Positions 1 to 8,912 of a stretch of DNA of 64,000 nt are shown here, one piece after another. The position numbers and the translations under genes are program-made. Source of the stretch: Bradyrhizobium oligotrophicum S58 (GTDB lineage: Bacteria > Pseudomonadota > Alphaproteobacteria > Rhizobiales > Xanthobacteraceae). The notes beneath the pieces were generated by a model, which saw nothing but the letters and a program-made list of their open reading frames with translations, was not told the DNA's origin and searched no databases. The DNA is taken from contig NC_020453.1 of the NCBI RefSeq assembly GCF_000344805.1, forward strand, positions 3,195,001 to 3,259,000. Direction: 5' to 3'. Positions within the stretch are counted from its first letter, which is position 1. Each line of letters opens with the position of its first letter.

Positions 1-667
1 CGATCGCCTCGTGCTTCGGCCCGCCGGCGCGTGCAACCACCGCCAGGAGCCGCTCGCCCACGCTGTTGAGGGCCAGCACGCCCGGCGTGTTGACGTCGCC
101 GAGAACGCTGACCACGCTCGAATGCTGCTGGTTCAGGCTGACCACGACCTGCGGCTCCAACGCGCGCTTCTGCAGCCGGAAGACGATCTCCTGCTCGATC
201 TGGGGGAGAGTCCGGCCGGCAGCGGCGATCTCGCCTGCATAGGGCACGCGGATGTTGCCTTGCTGGTCCACCGCCTGCGCCGGCAGATCGACGAAGTTGC
301 CCGGACGGGCGCCGGCGGCGGTCGGCGGCGTGAACAGTCCGCCCGGTGCCGCTTCGAAAATCGAGACGTTCAGGACGTCACCGATCCCGGCGACCTGCAC
401 CGGCTTCGGCCGCTTGTCCGGAAACACGCCCTGGAAGGTAATGAGATTGGGCTGCGACAGGAAGCCGATGGTGTCAGAGCTGACATCGACCAGGGCATAG
501 GGGAGCGCCGTGTTCGATCGGACGCTGGCGGTGGCATTGTCGCTGACCGCGTCGCTCGTCGGACCCGTCCCAGGCAGCCAGGAGCAGGCCGGCAGAACCG
601 CCAGCAATGCGACGACCATCAGGGCGCGCGACCCCCGGCAAAGGCTGTAAGAACCGCGTGGGCTCAC
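1..667 (-). CDS. Wza/GumB-like polysaccharide export lipoprotein (3' end missing)
   Basis: Outer-membrane polysaccharide export protein, cut by the left edge of the window, so the C-terminus is missing. Reading from a GTG at 667 gives a basic N-terminus, a hydrophobic segment and a lipobox-like LAVLPAC, which predicts a lipoprotein signal. An internal ATG at 619 is the alternative start, but it would shorten the basic part of the signal. The mature part has the Poly_export pattern (GIGDVLNVSIFEA, then QGNIRVPYAGEIAAAGRT) and a following SLBB-like stretch (VSVLGDVNTPG). In the family this protein forms the outer-membrane channel that works with the Wzc-like protein encoded at 34.5-36.9 kb. No clear Shine-Dalgarno supports either start. 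Confidence 0.85.
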   Translation of the reverse strand, partial: MSPRGSYSLCRGSRALMVVALLAVLPACSWLPGTGPTSDAVSDNATASVRSNTALPYALVDVSSDTIGFLSQPNLITFQGVFPDKRPKPVQVAGIGDVLNVSIFEAAPGGLFTPPTAAGARPGNFVDLPAQAVDQQGNIRVPYAGEIAAAGRTLPQIEQEIVFRLQKRALEPQVVVSLNQQHSSVVSVLGDVNTPGVLALNSVGERLLAVVARAGGPKHEAI

Positions 668-1258
668 AGCGCCATCGCAGATCGAGGATCCGGCGAGGCC
701 GGCCGATCCGCGCGCTCCGGACGGATTGATTAAATCGTTCAAACGCATCCCCGGATACGACAAAAATACGTTTCCCCACGCCACTCCCTCCGCCCCCCGG
801 AGGAAGAACGCCGTCCTACCTAGTTCCCAACCTACCCGGCGGCCAATCCAGGCGAAAGCGCACCCCTGTTCGTCCAGGGCCGCTTTTGCCGCGCCGTGCC
901 AATTAGGTCACAGTCTGGCCGCACCAAATTACCTTCATGGGGACTAGATCGTCACCGATGTGCCGAGCCTGCGGAGCGGCGTGGCTTCGACCTAATGGAA
1001 CCCGTAAAATTCTAGACAGAAAGCCGTTGATCAACGGTTATCCGAGTCGTTCGCGCCACGCCTGAACGCAGGGGCGCAGGCGGTGCGTCGCCGCGTCGCA
1101 CGACGCGAGCTTGCCGGGCCGGAACGGTCCCGGGCTGTCGGTCGTGTCATCGGCAGGGCCGGGCAGGGGGCAGCGGCCGGCTATCAGTTGTCCGCGGCTG
1201 CCATTCAAGTCTATGGTGCTGCAGCAGCCGCTGAGCGTCTTGCAAGGGGAGCACGTCG
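668..1258. promoter_or_regulatory. gene-free upstream region with AT-rich motif and a 14-bp palindrome
   Basis: About 590 bases between the divergent export-lipoprotein gene and a small secreted-protein gene. No convincing coding sequence was seen on either strand. ATTAAAT occurs at 729-735, just upstream of the export gene. A perfect 14-base palindrome, CCGTTGATCAACGG, lies at 1024-1037 and could be a dimeric regulator site. Both assignments are inferences from sequence symmetry. Confidence 0.4.
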
Positions 1259-1537
1259 TTGTCGAACGTCATCAGGATCGCAGCCGTCACGCTTGCCGCT
1301 GCGCTTGCCGGCTTGCCTGGCACCGCGTCGGCGCGTGGGCTCTATCCGCTCACCGAGTGCGGCCCGGATCTCAGCCGGCTGTGCCGGCTGCACGGCGCGT
1401 TCGAGGCCACTCCGTTTCGCTACAATCTTGCGATCTATCCCGGGTGCATCCGGCGCGTGGCGGTGGAGACCCGCTGGGGTGCGCAGTATCGCCGCGCCGT
1501 GGTCTGCGGGGCGCCGCAACGACCGATGGTCTGGTGA
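1259..1537 (+). CDS. small secreted hypothetical protein
   Basis: A 92-residue protein read from TTG at 1259. The start is supported by AAGGGGAG at about 1244-1251, seven bases upstream. Residues 1-26 form a typical signal peptide ending in TASA-RG. The mature part is about 66 residues with four cysteines (ECGPDL, RLCRLHG, YPGCIR, VVCG), so disulphide bonds in the periplasm are likely. I recognise the RGLYP...CGPDL...YNLAIYPGC pattern from small uncharacterised proteins of Bradyrhizobium-like genomes, but know no function. It stands alone between the export gene and an AT-rich region. Confidence 0.65.
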   Translation: MSNVIRIAAVTLAAALAGLPGTASARGLYPLTECGPDLSRLCRLHGAFEATPFRYNLAIYPGCIRRVAVETRWGAQYRRAVVCGAPQRPMVW

Positions 1538-1922
1538 GTTCGAGCCGTCTTTCGCGATGGAGCCGGGTGCTCTCTGTCTGTAGCCTCTCGGCGCCCCCCT
1601 ATGGTCGCCCATGCGGAGCCGCGGGGAGTATCCAGTGGACGTAATCTACTGGTTGTGTTTTATATTTTTCACAATCTGAAATTAAATTATTTACTCGACC
1701 AATTGCGGAGACGATCGAAATAAAAAAGCGTCGCCAGAACACACTTAAGCTTCAATCGTCGCGGAATAAAGTGGGTTAATAAGTCCTTTCGGAGACGCGG
1801 TAAGAATTTACTGTAGCCGCAATGAGTACCGGAAGTGTTTAATATCTTGCCTTCAAGATGGTAAATTAACTTGTCGCGAGTGGTTAATTTAATCCTGATC
1901 CTCGAATTCGTGCGTTCCTGCG
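1538..1922. other. AT-rich gene-free stretch with two ATTAAAT-type motifs
   Basis: About 385 bases that become strikingly AT-rich from about 1655 onward. ATTAAAT lies at 1681-1687 and ATTTAAT at 1887-1893. An open frame on the minus strand crosses this stretch, but its product is very basic and has no recognisable features, so no gene is called. It could be a promoter or silencer for the weak open frame that follows. Confidence 0.4.
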
Positions 1923-2333
1923 ATGACAGTTCGCCGGCGTTCGATAAAAAATCCCTTAGAACTCGCAAGCGAGTGGGGTCCGTCCTTGTGTGACGAGCTT
2001 TGTACAGCGTTGATTGAGGATCATGTGATGGATATTGGCGGCGGCGGGCCATTGAATGCCGTTATGAAATCATTAAACAAAATACGTGCTACAAAATCTC
2101 GCTTCCGTCGGCTGGCGTCGGGCAATTCAAGCCAATCAGCTTTGCTCTCGCAGATCGAGCTCTGTGACATCCTCCTCAACGAAATTCGCTCGATCAGTTC
2201 CTGCGTGGAGAAGCGGGCGGAGAAGTCCGGTGCCCCCAGCCGCCGCCCGATGGCAAACAGGCGTCACCGCGGCACTGCTCACCTGGTGGCGCCGCGTCGC
2301 CCCGCGCCGGGCCGCACCAAGCAGCGGAAATGA
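1923..2333 (+). CDS. hypothetical protein (weak call)
   Basis: A 136-residue open frame from ATG at 1923. Residues 1-100 look moderately protein-like, with an amphipathic stretch around residues 72-92 (LLSQIELCDILLNEIRSI). The last 35 residues are Arg/Pro-rich and look like read-through of a high-GC frame. There is no clear Shine-Dalgarno, no recognised family, and the local composition is much more AT-rich than the neighbours. It may be a small gene of foreign origin, or not a gene at all. Confidence 0.25.
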   Translation: MTVRRRSIKNPLELASEWGPSLCDELCTALIEDHVMDIGGGGPLNAVMKSLNKIRATKSRFRRLASGNSSQSALLSQIELCDILLNEIRSISSCVEKRAEKSGAPSRRPMANRRHRGTAHLVAPRRPAPGRTKQRK

Positions 2334-3434
2334 CGAGCAGCCCGCGTCATCGGTCGCCCCTCGGCGACCGATGACCTTTGGCGGCCAACAGTGCAATTCG
2401 CCGTTGCGCCGACGCCCAGGGAGCTGCAGCGGGGCGACGGCTACGACGCCTCGCAGTCCGACAGCGATAGCCTCTCGGCGGCCTTCCGGTGACCGAGTTC
2501 ATCGAGATCTGCGTTTCAAGATTTTTCGCTGATTCGGAAATCATTGCCGAATGTATCCCGGAGGACGTCCGGGCGCCGGCAGAGAACGCACCGGTCTGCA
2601 GTCTTGCGGCCGATCCGCTTCGCAGCCGATCCGTTGTGTCCCGTGATCCCTGAGTGCAACCTGCGGGCGGCATTCTGAGCGGTGGGCAACGCGCGAGCAT
2701 CCGGTGTCGGGCATAACGAAAGGCGGGCAGGGCGATCGTCGGCTCCCGGGACTGGTCCCTCCGGTCGACCGTGCCTTCATTCATTCAATCGATCGTCGGC
2801 AAGCCCCACCTCCAGCCGAAGCCGACAACGCTCCAGTGCGGCAATTCGTCATGGCGTGGGCGTGGGGCGTGTTTGCTCAGCGGAAGACGATGGTCGACGT
2901 TGGCAGGAGCATCAGTTCGATGTTCGGCAAATGAATGCATCTCGGCGGCTTCGTGGCATATTCCCGGTGTCGTGCGTAATTAAACCTGCATCCGGCATTT
3001 TGCGCGGATACAAAATATCTCGATCCGGGTTATCGGCTTCGTCGCTCGAATAGGTTGTATGCATTCGTCAGTCGCTGTGCATGACAGCGTGCGGCAAACG
3101 ACTCGGCCGCGAAAATGCGTCTCACTCCGCCCTTGGGACTACGTGATTTCGGCGCGATCTTGCCGCATAGCAGCGAAAATCCGAGCCGATCTCGTCGATT
3201 TGATGTTTTCCAATCCCGTGCAGCCCGCCAAGGTCGCTCGGTGTAATTTGTACGCCACATTTTCTGCGAGCGGGGTTGCAGGTTGATATTTGATTGAGTT
3301 ACAACCATTCGCGTCGGTCGAGTGAATATGACTGAAATATTCAGTTTTTCCGACAGCGAACCACTTGCGGATCGAAATACCGAATTATATGACATTAATC
3401 CGGCAGGATAGAGATCACAGATAAAGGTCGCTGT
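2334..3434. other. about 1.1 kb without a convincing gene
   Basis: Short open frames exist on both strands, but none has a plausible start site, codon pattern or recognisable protein features. The right half (about 2950-3430) is AT-rich, including AATTAAA near 2980, and leads into the H-NS-like gene, so it may hold that gene's promoter and autoregulatory sites. Nothing more specific can be supported. Confidence 0.4.
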
Positions 3435-3818
3435 ATGTCCACCAAGAAGATCGATTTCGAGACGATGTCTTTCGATGACCTCTGGTCGCTCCATGAGCAG
3501 ATCAGCCAGATCCTCGCTGTGAGGATCACGTCGGAGAAGCGCGAGCTCGAACGTCGTCTGGCGGTTCTCAACCGCAGTCGCGGTGCCATCGAGGGGGCGA
3601 CCAACGAAGGCGCGCAGTCCTACGGCTCCAGTGGCAAGGCGCGACGCAAATATCCGAGGGTCCTGCCGAAATATCGCAATCCGCAGACCTCCGAGACCTG
3701 GTCGGGCCGCGGAAAGCAGCCGCGCTGGCTGGTCGCTGCGATCAAGACCGGACATCGGATCGAGGAGTTCGCGATCAACGGCGCAAGTGCCCCGAAGGGC
3801 CGCCGTCAGCGGGCCTGA
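3435..3818 (+). CDS. H-NS-like nucleoid-associated DNA-binding protein
   Basis: A 127-residue protein from ATG at 3435, with AAAGGT just upstream as Shine-Dalgarno. Residues 1-50 are a charged helical segment typical of the H-NS oligomerisation region (DDLWSLHEQISQIL, then a Lys/Arg/Glu-rich helix). Residues 70-115 hold the H-NS C-terminal DNA-binding domain: KYRNPQTSETWSGRGKQPRW matches the family signature around the conserved W-x-GRG-x-x-P-x-W core. H-NS proteins bind AT-rich DNA and silence transcription. The gene sits between AT-rich intergenic DNA and the exopolysaccharide genes, so a role in controlling this locus is a reasonable inference, although it could equally act genome-wide. 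Confidence 0.9.
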   Translation: MSTKKIDFETMSFDDLWSLHEQISQILAVRITSEKRELERRLAVLNRSRGAIEGATNEGAQSYGSSGKARRKYPRVLPKYRNPQTSETWSGRGKQPRWLVAAIKTGHRIEEFAINGASAPKGRRQRA

Positions 3819-4228
3819 TCGCTTGCGGTTCAGTCACCGCCCTGTTGTGCATGGCAATCGGCGTTGCTCGTAAAGCTTGCATCTGATTCGTCATCGCGGC
3901 ATCGGCCGAACGGCACTCTCAGCGATGGTGACGACGAGATACTGGGACGCTCGTCAGTCTCGTGACCGCAGGGCGCCGGGCGCCGCCGGCCGGAAGATGA
4001 GCCCCACCACCGAACGATCTCCTGAGGTCAGCAGCGGCCGTGATCGGGCGGCATCCAGTGAATCGCGCGGGCGTCGCGTTTCCAAAGCCCGCAGCGTCCA
4101 GCCGCGCGACATTGACGACCATCGGGAAATGAAAGTGGTTGCGTACGATCGATTCTCTTCTGGAGCCTCGATCGGAAGCTCGCGCGACGCGTGCGCCGCA
4201 GAATCGCTTGGAGCTCTACACCCCGGAG
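3819..4228. other. convergent intergenic stretch, nothing recognised
   Basis: About 410 bases between the ends of the H-NS-like gene and the initiating transferase gene. The open frames here lack starts and protein-like composition. No clear terminator hairpin with a T-run was found. Confidence 0.35.
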
Positions 4229-5704
4229 CTAGTAGGCGTTGTCGCCGCGGATCAGCTCGATCGGCGTCCTGAGCAGGATGGCGATGTCCAGCGACAGGCT
4301 CCAATTGTCGATGTACCAGAGGTCGAACTCGACCCGTTGTTCGATGGACGCGCGGGTCGGTGTCGGTCCCCTGCAGCCGTGCACCTGGGCCCATCCCGTC
4401 AGCCCCGGCTTGACGCGCCGGCGGAACGCGTAATTGCGCACCAGCTTGTCGAATTCGTTGTCATGCGCCAGTGCGTGCGGACGGGGGCCGACCAGGGACA
4501 TGCTCCCGTTCAGCACGTTGAGCAGCTGAGGCAGCTCGTCGATGCTGGTCCGGCGCAGCCATGCGCCCAGGCGGGTGAACCTGCTGTCGCCGATCCGGGC
4601 CTGAACGATGGAGGGGCCGTCCTCGAGCACGTACATGGTGCGGAATTTGTAGATCTGGAAGGCTCGGCCGTTGAAGCCGCAGCGCTGCTGTCGGAACAGC
4701 ACCGGTCCCTGCGAATCGAGCTTGATGGCGATTGCGACCAGCAGCAGCAGCGGCGACAGCAGTGCCAGCGCCATTCCGGCCATCACGACGTCCATGAGCC
4801 GCTTCGTCGCGTGCTCGAGCGGGCTCATCAAGCCACGGTGCAACTCGACGCAGACGGCGCTGCCCAGTTCGCGGCGCGGACGCTTGAATATCTCCGAGGC
4901 CGTTCCGACGGGGACGAAGCTCACCGGAAACGGCAGAACTCTCAGCTCGGCGCCCAGCGTGCGCAGATCGGACCATGGGGCGGGACTGGCGCCGACCACG
5001 ATCTCCTCGATGTCGGAGCCGCGCACATAATCGATCACGCTTGAAACGATATGTTGTCGCTGGTTGGGATCCGCGCCGGGCTCAGGAAGCAGGAAGTGCC
5101 TCTTGACGCGGAAGCCGGTATCCGTGAGCGCCTGAGCCAGGCCCGCATTGTCCTTGCCCGCGTCGTCGGTGATCAGCACGACGTTCCGGCCAGAGAACCG
5201 TTTCTCCGCCAAACCCTTCGCCAGCAGATATTCGGTGATTCGGCGATTCAGGATCAGCGCCATGATCCCGAAAATGGCGAACACGATGCTGGTGCCGCGC
5301 GAGAATTCGCTGCCGATCTTCAGCGCGAACAGGGCGCCGGCCAGCACGAGGAACGCGGTGATCCAGGTCAGGCAAGCCGCGCGGATCTGGCGTGGCAGGA
5401 TCAGGAGCTCGGCCGGGCGATACATTCCCCGGATCTTCATCATCGAGACGAACAGGGCTGAGACCAGGATCGCCAGCCCGACCGATTTACTGACGTCGTT
5501 CGCCCCTGCAGCGTCCTGCAGGTGATACAGAAATCCGGACAGGACGCTGGATGCGGTGATGGTGGCGATGTCCGCCGCGATCGCGAAGGGCTCGACGGCG
5601 GCGTAATGGACCGGCCATTTGCGCCCTTGGAATTGCCGTTCCGCCAGGATGGCGGCGGGCATGCCGTTCCTATCGAGAGTCTCGGGCTGATCCGCGTAAT
5701 GCAT
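4229..5704 (-). CDS. undecaprenyl-phosphate sugar-1-phosphate transferase (initiating enzyme, WcaJ/GumD/PssY type)
   Basis: Membrane enzyme that transfers the first sugar phosphate to undecaprenyl phosphate and so starts the repeat unit. About 490 residues, the usual length for the polyprenyl glycosylphosphotransferase family. The N-terminal half has about four hydrophobic segments and a CoA-binding-like Rossmann region (RNVVLITDDAGKD). The C-terminal catalytic domain is clear: TKRLMDVVMAG, a membrane re-entrant helix, KFRTMY, RRTSIDELPQLLNVLNGSMS, LVGPRPH and KPGLTGWAQV. The start is uncertain. ATG at 5704 is used here; a TTG at 5782 lies inside an AT-rich motif; an ATG at 5660-5662 has the best upstream AGGA. 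Confidence 0.92.
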   Translation of the reverse strand: MHYADQPETLDRNGMPAAILAERQFQGRKWPVHYAAVEPFAIAADIATITASSVLSGFLYHLQDAAGANDVSKSVGLAILVSALFVSMMKIRGMYRPAELLILPRQIRAACLTWITAFLVLAGALFALKIGSEFSRGTSIVFAIFGIMALILNRRITEYLLAKGLAEKRFSGRNVVLITDDAGKDNAGLAQALTDTGFRVKRHFLLPEPGADPNQRQHIVSSVIDYVRGSDIEEIVVGASPAPWSDLRTLGAELRVLPFPVSFVPVGTASEIFKRPRRELGSAVCVELHRGLMSPLEHATKRLMDVVMAGMALALLSPLLLLVAIAIKLDSQGPVLFRQQRCGFNGRAFQIYKFRTMYVLEDGPSIVQARIGDSRFTRLGAWLRRTSIDELPQLLNVLNGSMSLVGPRPHALAHDNEFDKLVRNYAFRRRVKPGLTGWAQVHGCRGPTPTRASIEQRVEFDLWYIDNWSLSLDIAILLRTPIELIRGDNAY

Positions 5705-6156
5705 GGGAATATGGGTTGTTCGAAACTCGGTTAATATGGCGGCTCGGCCGTCATTATATAAATCAACATTTAATTTAAACAAATAAAATCGCCGGGGAAA
5801 TGCGCTGCCGCGGCAGAATGGTCTCGCGATACCGTGCTGCGGTAGCAGGTGGCGGAATGCGACGGCCCCGAGCCGAAAAACGCCGAAAGGCTGCGTGATT
5901 TCAGAGGGCCGCGAACGGCATGCTCAGTCGGGCGATGCGGTCGGTCATACCAGGCGTGTGGCAGATTAATGTCGGTGAAACTGATATTTCAATGGCCGTC
6001 CCTGAAAATGCTGTTTAAAGTAGAAAATAATCGGGCTATTAAATTTGCGTGCGAGCCAAACGTTCGCCTGGCATTGGTTTTCCGCGACCGAGTCCGGCGA
6101 GCTTGGAAGATAATGATGCCCATTTCCAAGATTATGAATCCGAAGGACGTCGAGCC
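5705..6156. promoter_or_regulatory. divergent promoter region with AT-rich motifs
   Basis: About 450 bases between two divergently transcribed polysaccharide genes. ATTTAAT is at 5768-5774 and ATTAAAT at 6038-6044, each on the side of one of the genes. GAAGGA about ten bases before 6157 is the ribosome binding site of the nucleotidyltransferase gene. No protein gene is supported here. Confidence 0.5.
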
Positions 6157-6954
6157 ATGAAGGTCGTGTTGTTCTGTGGCGGACTTGGTACGCGGATCAG
6201 GGAATATTCCGAAAGCGTCCCGAAGCCGATGATTCCGATCGGCCATCAGCCCATCCTGTGGCATGTGATGCAGTACTACAGCCAGTATGGCCATCGGGAC
6301 TTCGTGCTGTGCCTCGGCTACAAGGCCAACGTCGTCAAGGACTACTTCCTGAACTACAATCAGGCGGCCACCACCGACTGTACGATCTCGCAGTTCGGCA
6401 AGAAGGTCGAGCTGCTGGGCGAACGCCCGGCCGATTGGCGGGTCTCGCTGGTCGATACCGGCATCTGGCGCAACATCGGCCAGCGGCTGCGGGCCGTCCG
6501 TCACATGGTGCAGGACGAGGACATCTTCCTGGCCAACTACAGTGACGGCCTGACCGATGCGCCGCTCCCGGACATGATCGACAAGTTCAAGCGCAGCGGG
6601 ATGATCGGCTGTTTCATCGCCATCCATCCGCCGATCAGCTTCCACCTCGCCGAGTTCGACGGCGACGGCAAGGTTGGTCGCATGGCCGCGAGCAACGATT
6701 CCGACATCTGGATCAACGGCGGCTACTTCATCTTCCGCAAGGAGATCTTCGACTACATCGAGGAGGGCGACGAACTCGTCGTGCAGCCGTTCAAGCGGCT
6801 CATCGACCAGGGCCTGCTGATGGCCTATCGCTACGAAGGATTCTGGCGGGCCATGGACACGCTGCGGGACCGCCAGGTGCTCGAGGAAATGATCGAGCGT
6901 GGCGACACCCCGTGGCATCTCGGCACCAGCCTTCCGGCGGTGGTCAACGGATGA
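6157..6954 (+). CDS. glucose-1-phosphate cytidylyltransferase-like sugar nucleotidyltransferase (RfbF type)
   Basis: A 265-residue sugar-1-phosphate nucleotidyltransferase. The N-terminal signature GGLGTRIRE...PKPMIPIG and the following PILWHVMQYYS are typical of RfbF-like cytidylyltransferases, which make CDP-glucose from CTP and glucose-1-phosphate. Later conserved parts include NYSDGLTD (metal-binding Asp) and NGGYFIF. The start ATG at 6157 has GAAGGA upstream. Its stop overlaps the next start by four bases, so it is co-transcribed with the PIG-L gene. No matching CDP-glucose 4,6-dehydratase is obvious in the window, so the activated sugar and its fate are uncertain. Confidence 0.88.
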   Translation: MKVVLFCGGLGTRIREYSESVPKPMIPIGHQPILWHVMQYYSQYGHRDFVLCLGYKANVVKDYFLNYNQAATTDCTISQFGKKVELLGERPADWRVSLVDTGIWRNIGQRLRAVRHMVQDEDIFLANYSDGLTDAPLPDMIDKFKRSGMIGCFIAIHPPISFHLAEFDGDGKVGRMAASNDSDIWINGGYFIFRKEIFDYIEEGDELVVQPFKRLIDQGLLMAYRYEGFWRAMDTLRDRQVLEEMIERGDTPWHLGTSLPAVVNG

Positions 6955-7604
6955 GAGCGCTGCAGCTTGCCGGTCGTGGTGACCGGCTGTCGGTCCTGTG
7001 TCTCGGTGCGCATTCGGACGACATCGAGATCGGCGCAGGAGGCACGCTTCTGACCTGGCTCGACCAGGGCGTTCGCCTGGAGGTTCATTGGTGCGTGCTG
7101 AGCGGCAATGACGAGCGTGGCGTCGAGGCGAGGGCGTCGGCCGACGATTTTCTCGCGGAAGCGGCCGGCCGCAATCTCGACATCATGAATTTCCGCGACG
7201 GGTTTTTCCCGGAGCAGGGCGAGGAGATCAAGGCCTGGTTCGAGCAGCTGAAGGGCCGGATCAATCCCGACGTCATCCTCGCCCACCGCCGCGATGATGC
7301 GCATCAGGATCATCGCCAGGTCAACCGGCTGGTCTGGAACACGTTCCGCGATCATCTCGTGCTCGAATACGAAATTCCGAAATGGGATGGTGACCTCGGG
7401 CGGCCCAACATCTACATGCCGGTCTCTGAATTCGTCATGAAGCGGAAGGTCGCGTTGCTGATGTCGCATTTCGGCAGCCAGCGCTCCAAGCAGTGGTTCG
7501 ACCCCGAAACATTCATGGGCCTGGCGCGGCTGCGGGGCATGGAATGCCGTGCTCCCGAGCGCTATGCCGAGGCGTTCGTCGTCCGCAAGCTGTCGCTGGG
7601 GTGA
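6951..7604 (+). CDS. PIG-L/LmbE family deacetylase
   Basis: A 217-residue zinc-dependent N-deacetylase-like protein. The start overlaps the stop of the nucleotidyltransferase (ATGA). The metal-binding motif is GAHSDDIEIGAGG near residue 20, matching the family's [A/P]HxDDxE, and the second part HRRDDAHQDHRQVNR near residues 110-124 supplies the other His ligand. PIG-L proteins remove acetyl groups from N-acetyl sugars or sugar conjugates. Its place in the cassette implies that an N-acetylated sugar or nucleotide sugar is processed during building of the repeat unit. The substrate itself cannot be read from the sequence. Confidence 0.88.
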   Translation: MRALQLAGRGDRLSVLCLGAHSDDIEIGAGGTLLTWLDQGVRLEVHWCVLSGNDERGVEARASADDFLAEAAGRNLDIMNFRDGFFPEQGEEIKAWFEQLKGRINPDVILAHRRDDAHQDHRQVNRLVWNTFRDHLVLEYEIPKWDGDLGRPNIYMPVSEFVMKRKVALLMSHFGSQRSKQWFDPETFMGLARLRGMECRAPERYAEAFVVRKLSLG

Positions 7605-7811
7605 TCGGCGCGGTCGGTCGCCGTTCGCGGCATCATAGGCGCATCAGTTTCTGAGAAGCGGCGGGCAGACATCACGGCCATCCTGCCGCGATGTCTCGGC
7701 GTGCGGACAAGCACCTCGGCTACAGCGTTGGTGCGAACCTGAGCGTCGTTATCCGACGCAGCCAGGCGAGCCAGCGGCTACGTCTTGACGCGTGGGCCGG
7801 CGCGATCGCGC

Positions 7812-8912
7812 TCAGCCGGCCGCACGCCTGGGAAGTTCGACGGCTTCGTGCGATGGCGGCGTCCCGATCGCCGTGGCCGGCACCTTCTCGAGCCAGACTT
7901 CGCGCCACCAGGCGAAGATGCCGCGCGGGCAGAACAGGCGGTTCTCGCTGTAGCGTGATTGGCAGTAGACGCCGTCGAGGATGACGGCGGGCGTCTTCAT
8001 CCGCCTGATGTAGCCGGTCCGCTCGTCGATGAATTTCTCGACGCGGGTGCGCACCCGGAACACTTTTCCACAATAGGGCACCATCTCGGCGTCGAAGCCC
8101 ATGCCGCGATTGTTGGTCTGCTTGTCGATGGTGGCGAGGATGTCCTTGTGCGGGCGCACGCGGACGAGGTCGCCCGGCTGCAGCCCGAGATGCGCGATCG
8201 GCGCGTCCTTGTCGGTTGCGAGGTCTCCACGCCGCCGCGGGAACGGCACGCCGCCCCACAGCGACTGGAAGCGGTCGTAGATCCATCGCGCCGGACGTCC
8301 GAGCCTCGGCCGGCGCGCCATCGTGGCGCCGACATAGGCGAAGTAGAGCAGGCCGCGGAACATCTTGCCCGCAGACACATTGCCGGACGCGATGTCCTCG
8401 GCATATTGCCGTGCGTCCCACCATTTGAGCGGCTGGGTGTAGCTCGGCAACTCGGTGGCCTGACAGGCATAGCGAGGACCTTTTCCCGGCGCCTGGTCGG
8501 ACGACTTGGTCGCGTCCCACACGTCGCGCGCCGTGCATCCGCCGGACGGCTGGCGGGCTGCCGCATGGTCGCGGCCGGCCGCCGCGGCCTGGGCCGGGTC
8601 GACCGGGGACAGCCACGCCTCTTTCCAGAAGATCAGGCAGGCCGCCTGACAGCCGCCATAGGCCTCACCGTCGCAGCGAAGCTCGAGATGGACCGCGTTG
8701 GGCAGCCGCCGGCCGAGCCATTCGCCGGTGTTGTAGCCGGTCACCGTATCGCAGGTCTTGTGGGCGCGCTTGTAGACCTGGAAGCGCTGGCCGCACCATT
8801 TGAACATCTGGGGCATGAACGGCAGCCCTTCGAGGCGCCCGTTCGCATCGAGTGTAGCAAGGATCTCCTCCTTGCTGCGAACCTCAACCCAGTCGCCGGC
8901 CGATAGCGTCAT
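7812..8912 (-). CDS. uncharacterised protein with two Cys-containing repeat domains
   Basis: A 366-residue protein of unknown function, transcribed against its neighbours. It contains an internal duplication. Domain A (about residues 6-101) begins GDWVEVRSKEEILATLD and ends IFWKEAWL; domain B (about 247-341) begins GDLVRVRPHKDILATID and ends IFAWWREVWL. Aligned cysteines are C40 with C281, C80 with C317 and C92 with C328; domain A also has C54 and C88, and the linker has C126 and C150. No signal peptide or membrane segment is evident, so it is probably cytoplasmic. The paired Cys pattern suggests metal or Fe-S binding or a redox role, but this is inference. I recall similar uncharacterised proteins from other biosynthetic loci. 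Confidence 0.75.
   Translation of the reverse strand: MTLSAGDWVEVRSKEEILATLDANGRLEGLPFMPQMFKWCGQRFQVYKRAHKTCDTVTGYNTGEWLGRRLPNAVHLELRCDGEAYGGCQAACLIFWKEAWLSPVDPAQAAAAGRDHAAARQPSGGCTARDVWDATKSSDQAPGKGPRYACQATELPSYTQPLKWWDARQYAEDIASGNVSAGKMFRGLLYFAYVGATMARRPRLGRPARWIYDRFQSLWGGVPFPRRRGDLATDKDAPIAHLGLQPGDLVRVRPHKDILATIDKQTNNRGMGFDAEMVPYCGKVFRVRTRVEKFIDERTGYIRRMKTPAVILDGVYCQSRYSENRLFCPRGIFAWWREVWLEKVPATAIGTPPSHEAVELPRRAAG

Noticed and set aside
1687..2052. 121-residue open frame on the minus strand in AT-rich DNA
   Set aside because: Very basic product with no recognisable features, no ribosome site, and it overlaps AT-rich motif sites and another weak frame; not reported as a gene.
2347..2784. 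Overlapping open frames on both strands between 2.3 and 3.1 kb
   Set aside because: Composition is Arg/Pro/Ser-rich as expected for random frames in high-GC DNA; no starts with ribosome sites and no protein features.
3030..3755. 241-residue minus-strand frame opposite the H-NS-like gene
   Set aside because: It lies antisense to a recognised protein family gene and has no features of its own.
3877..4272. Plus-strand frame between the H-NS-like gene and the initiating transferase gene
   Set aside because: Low-complexity Arg/Ser/Ala-rich translation and no ribosome site.
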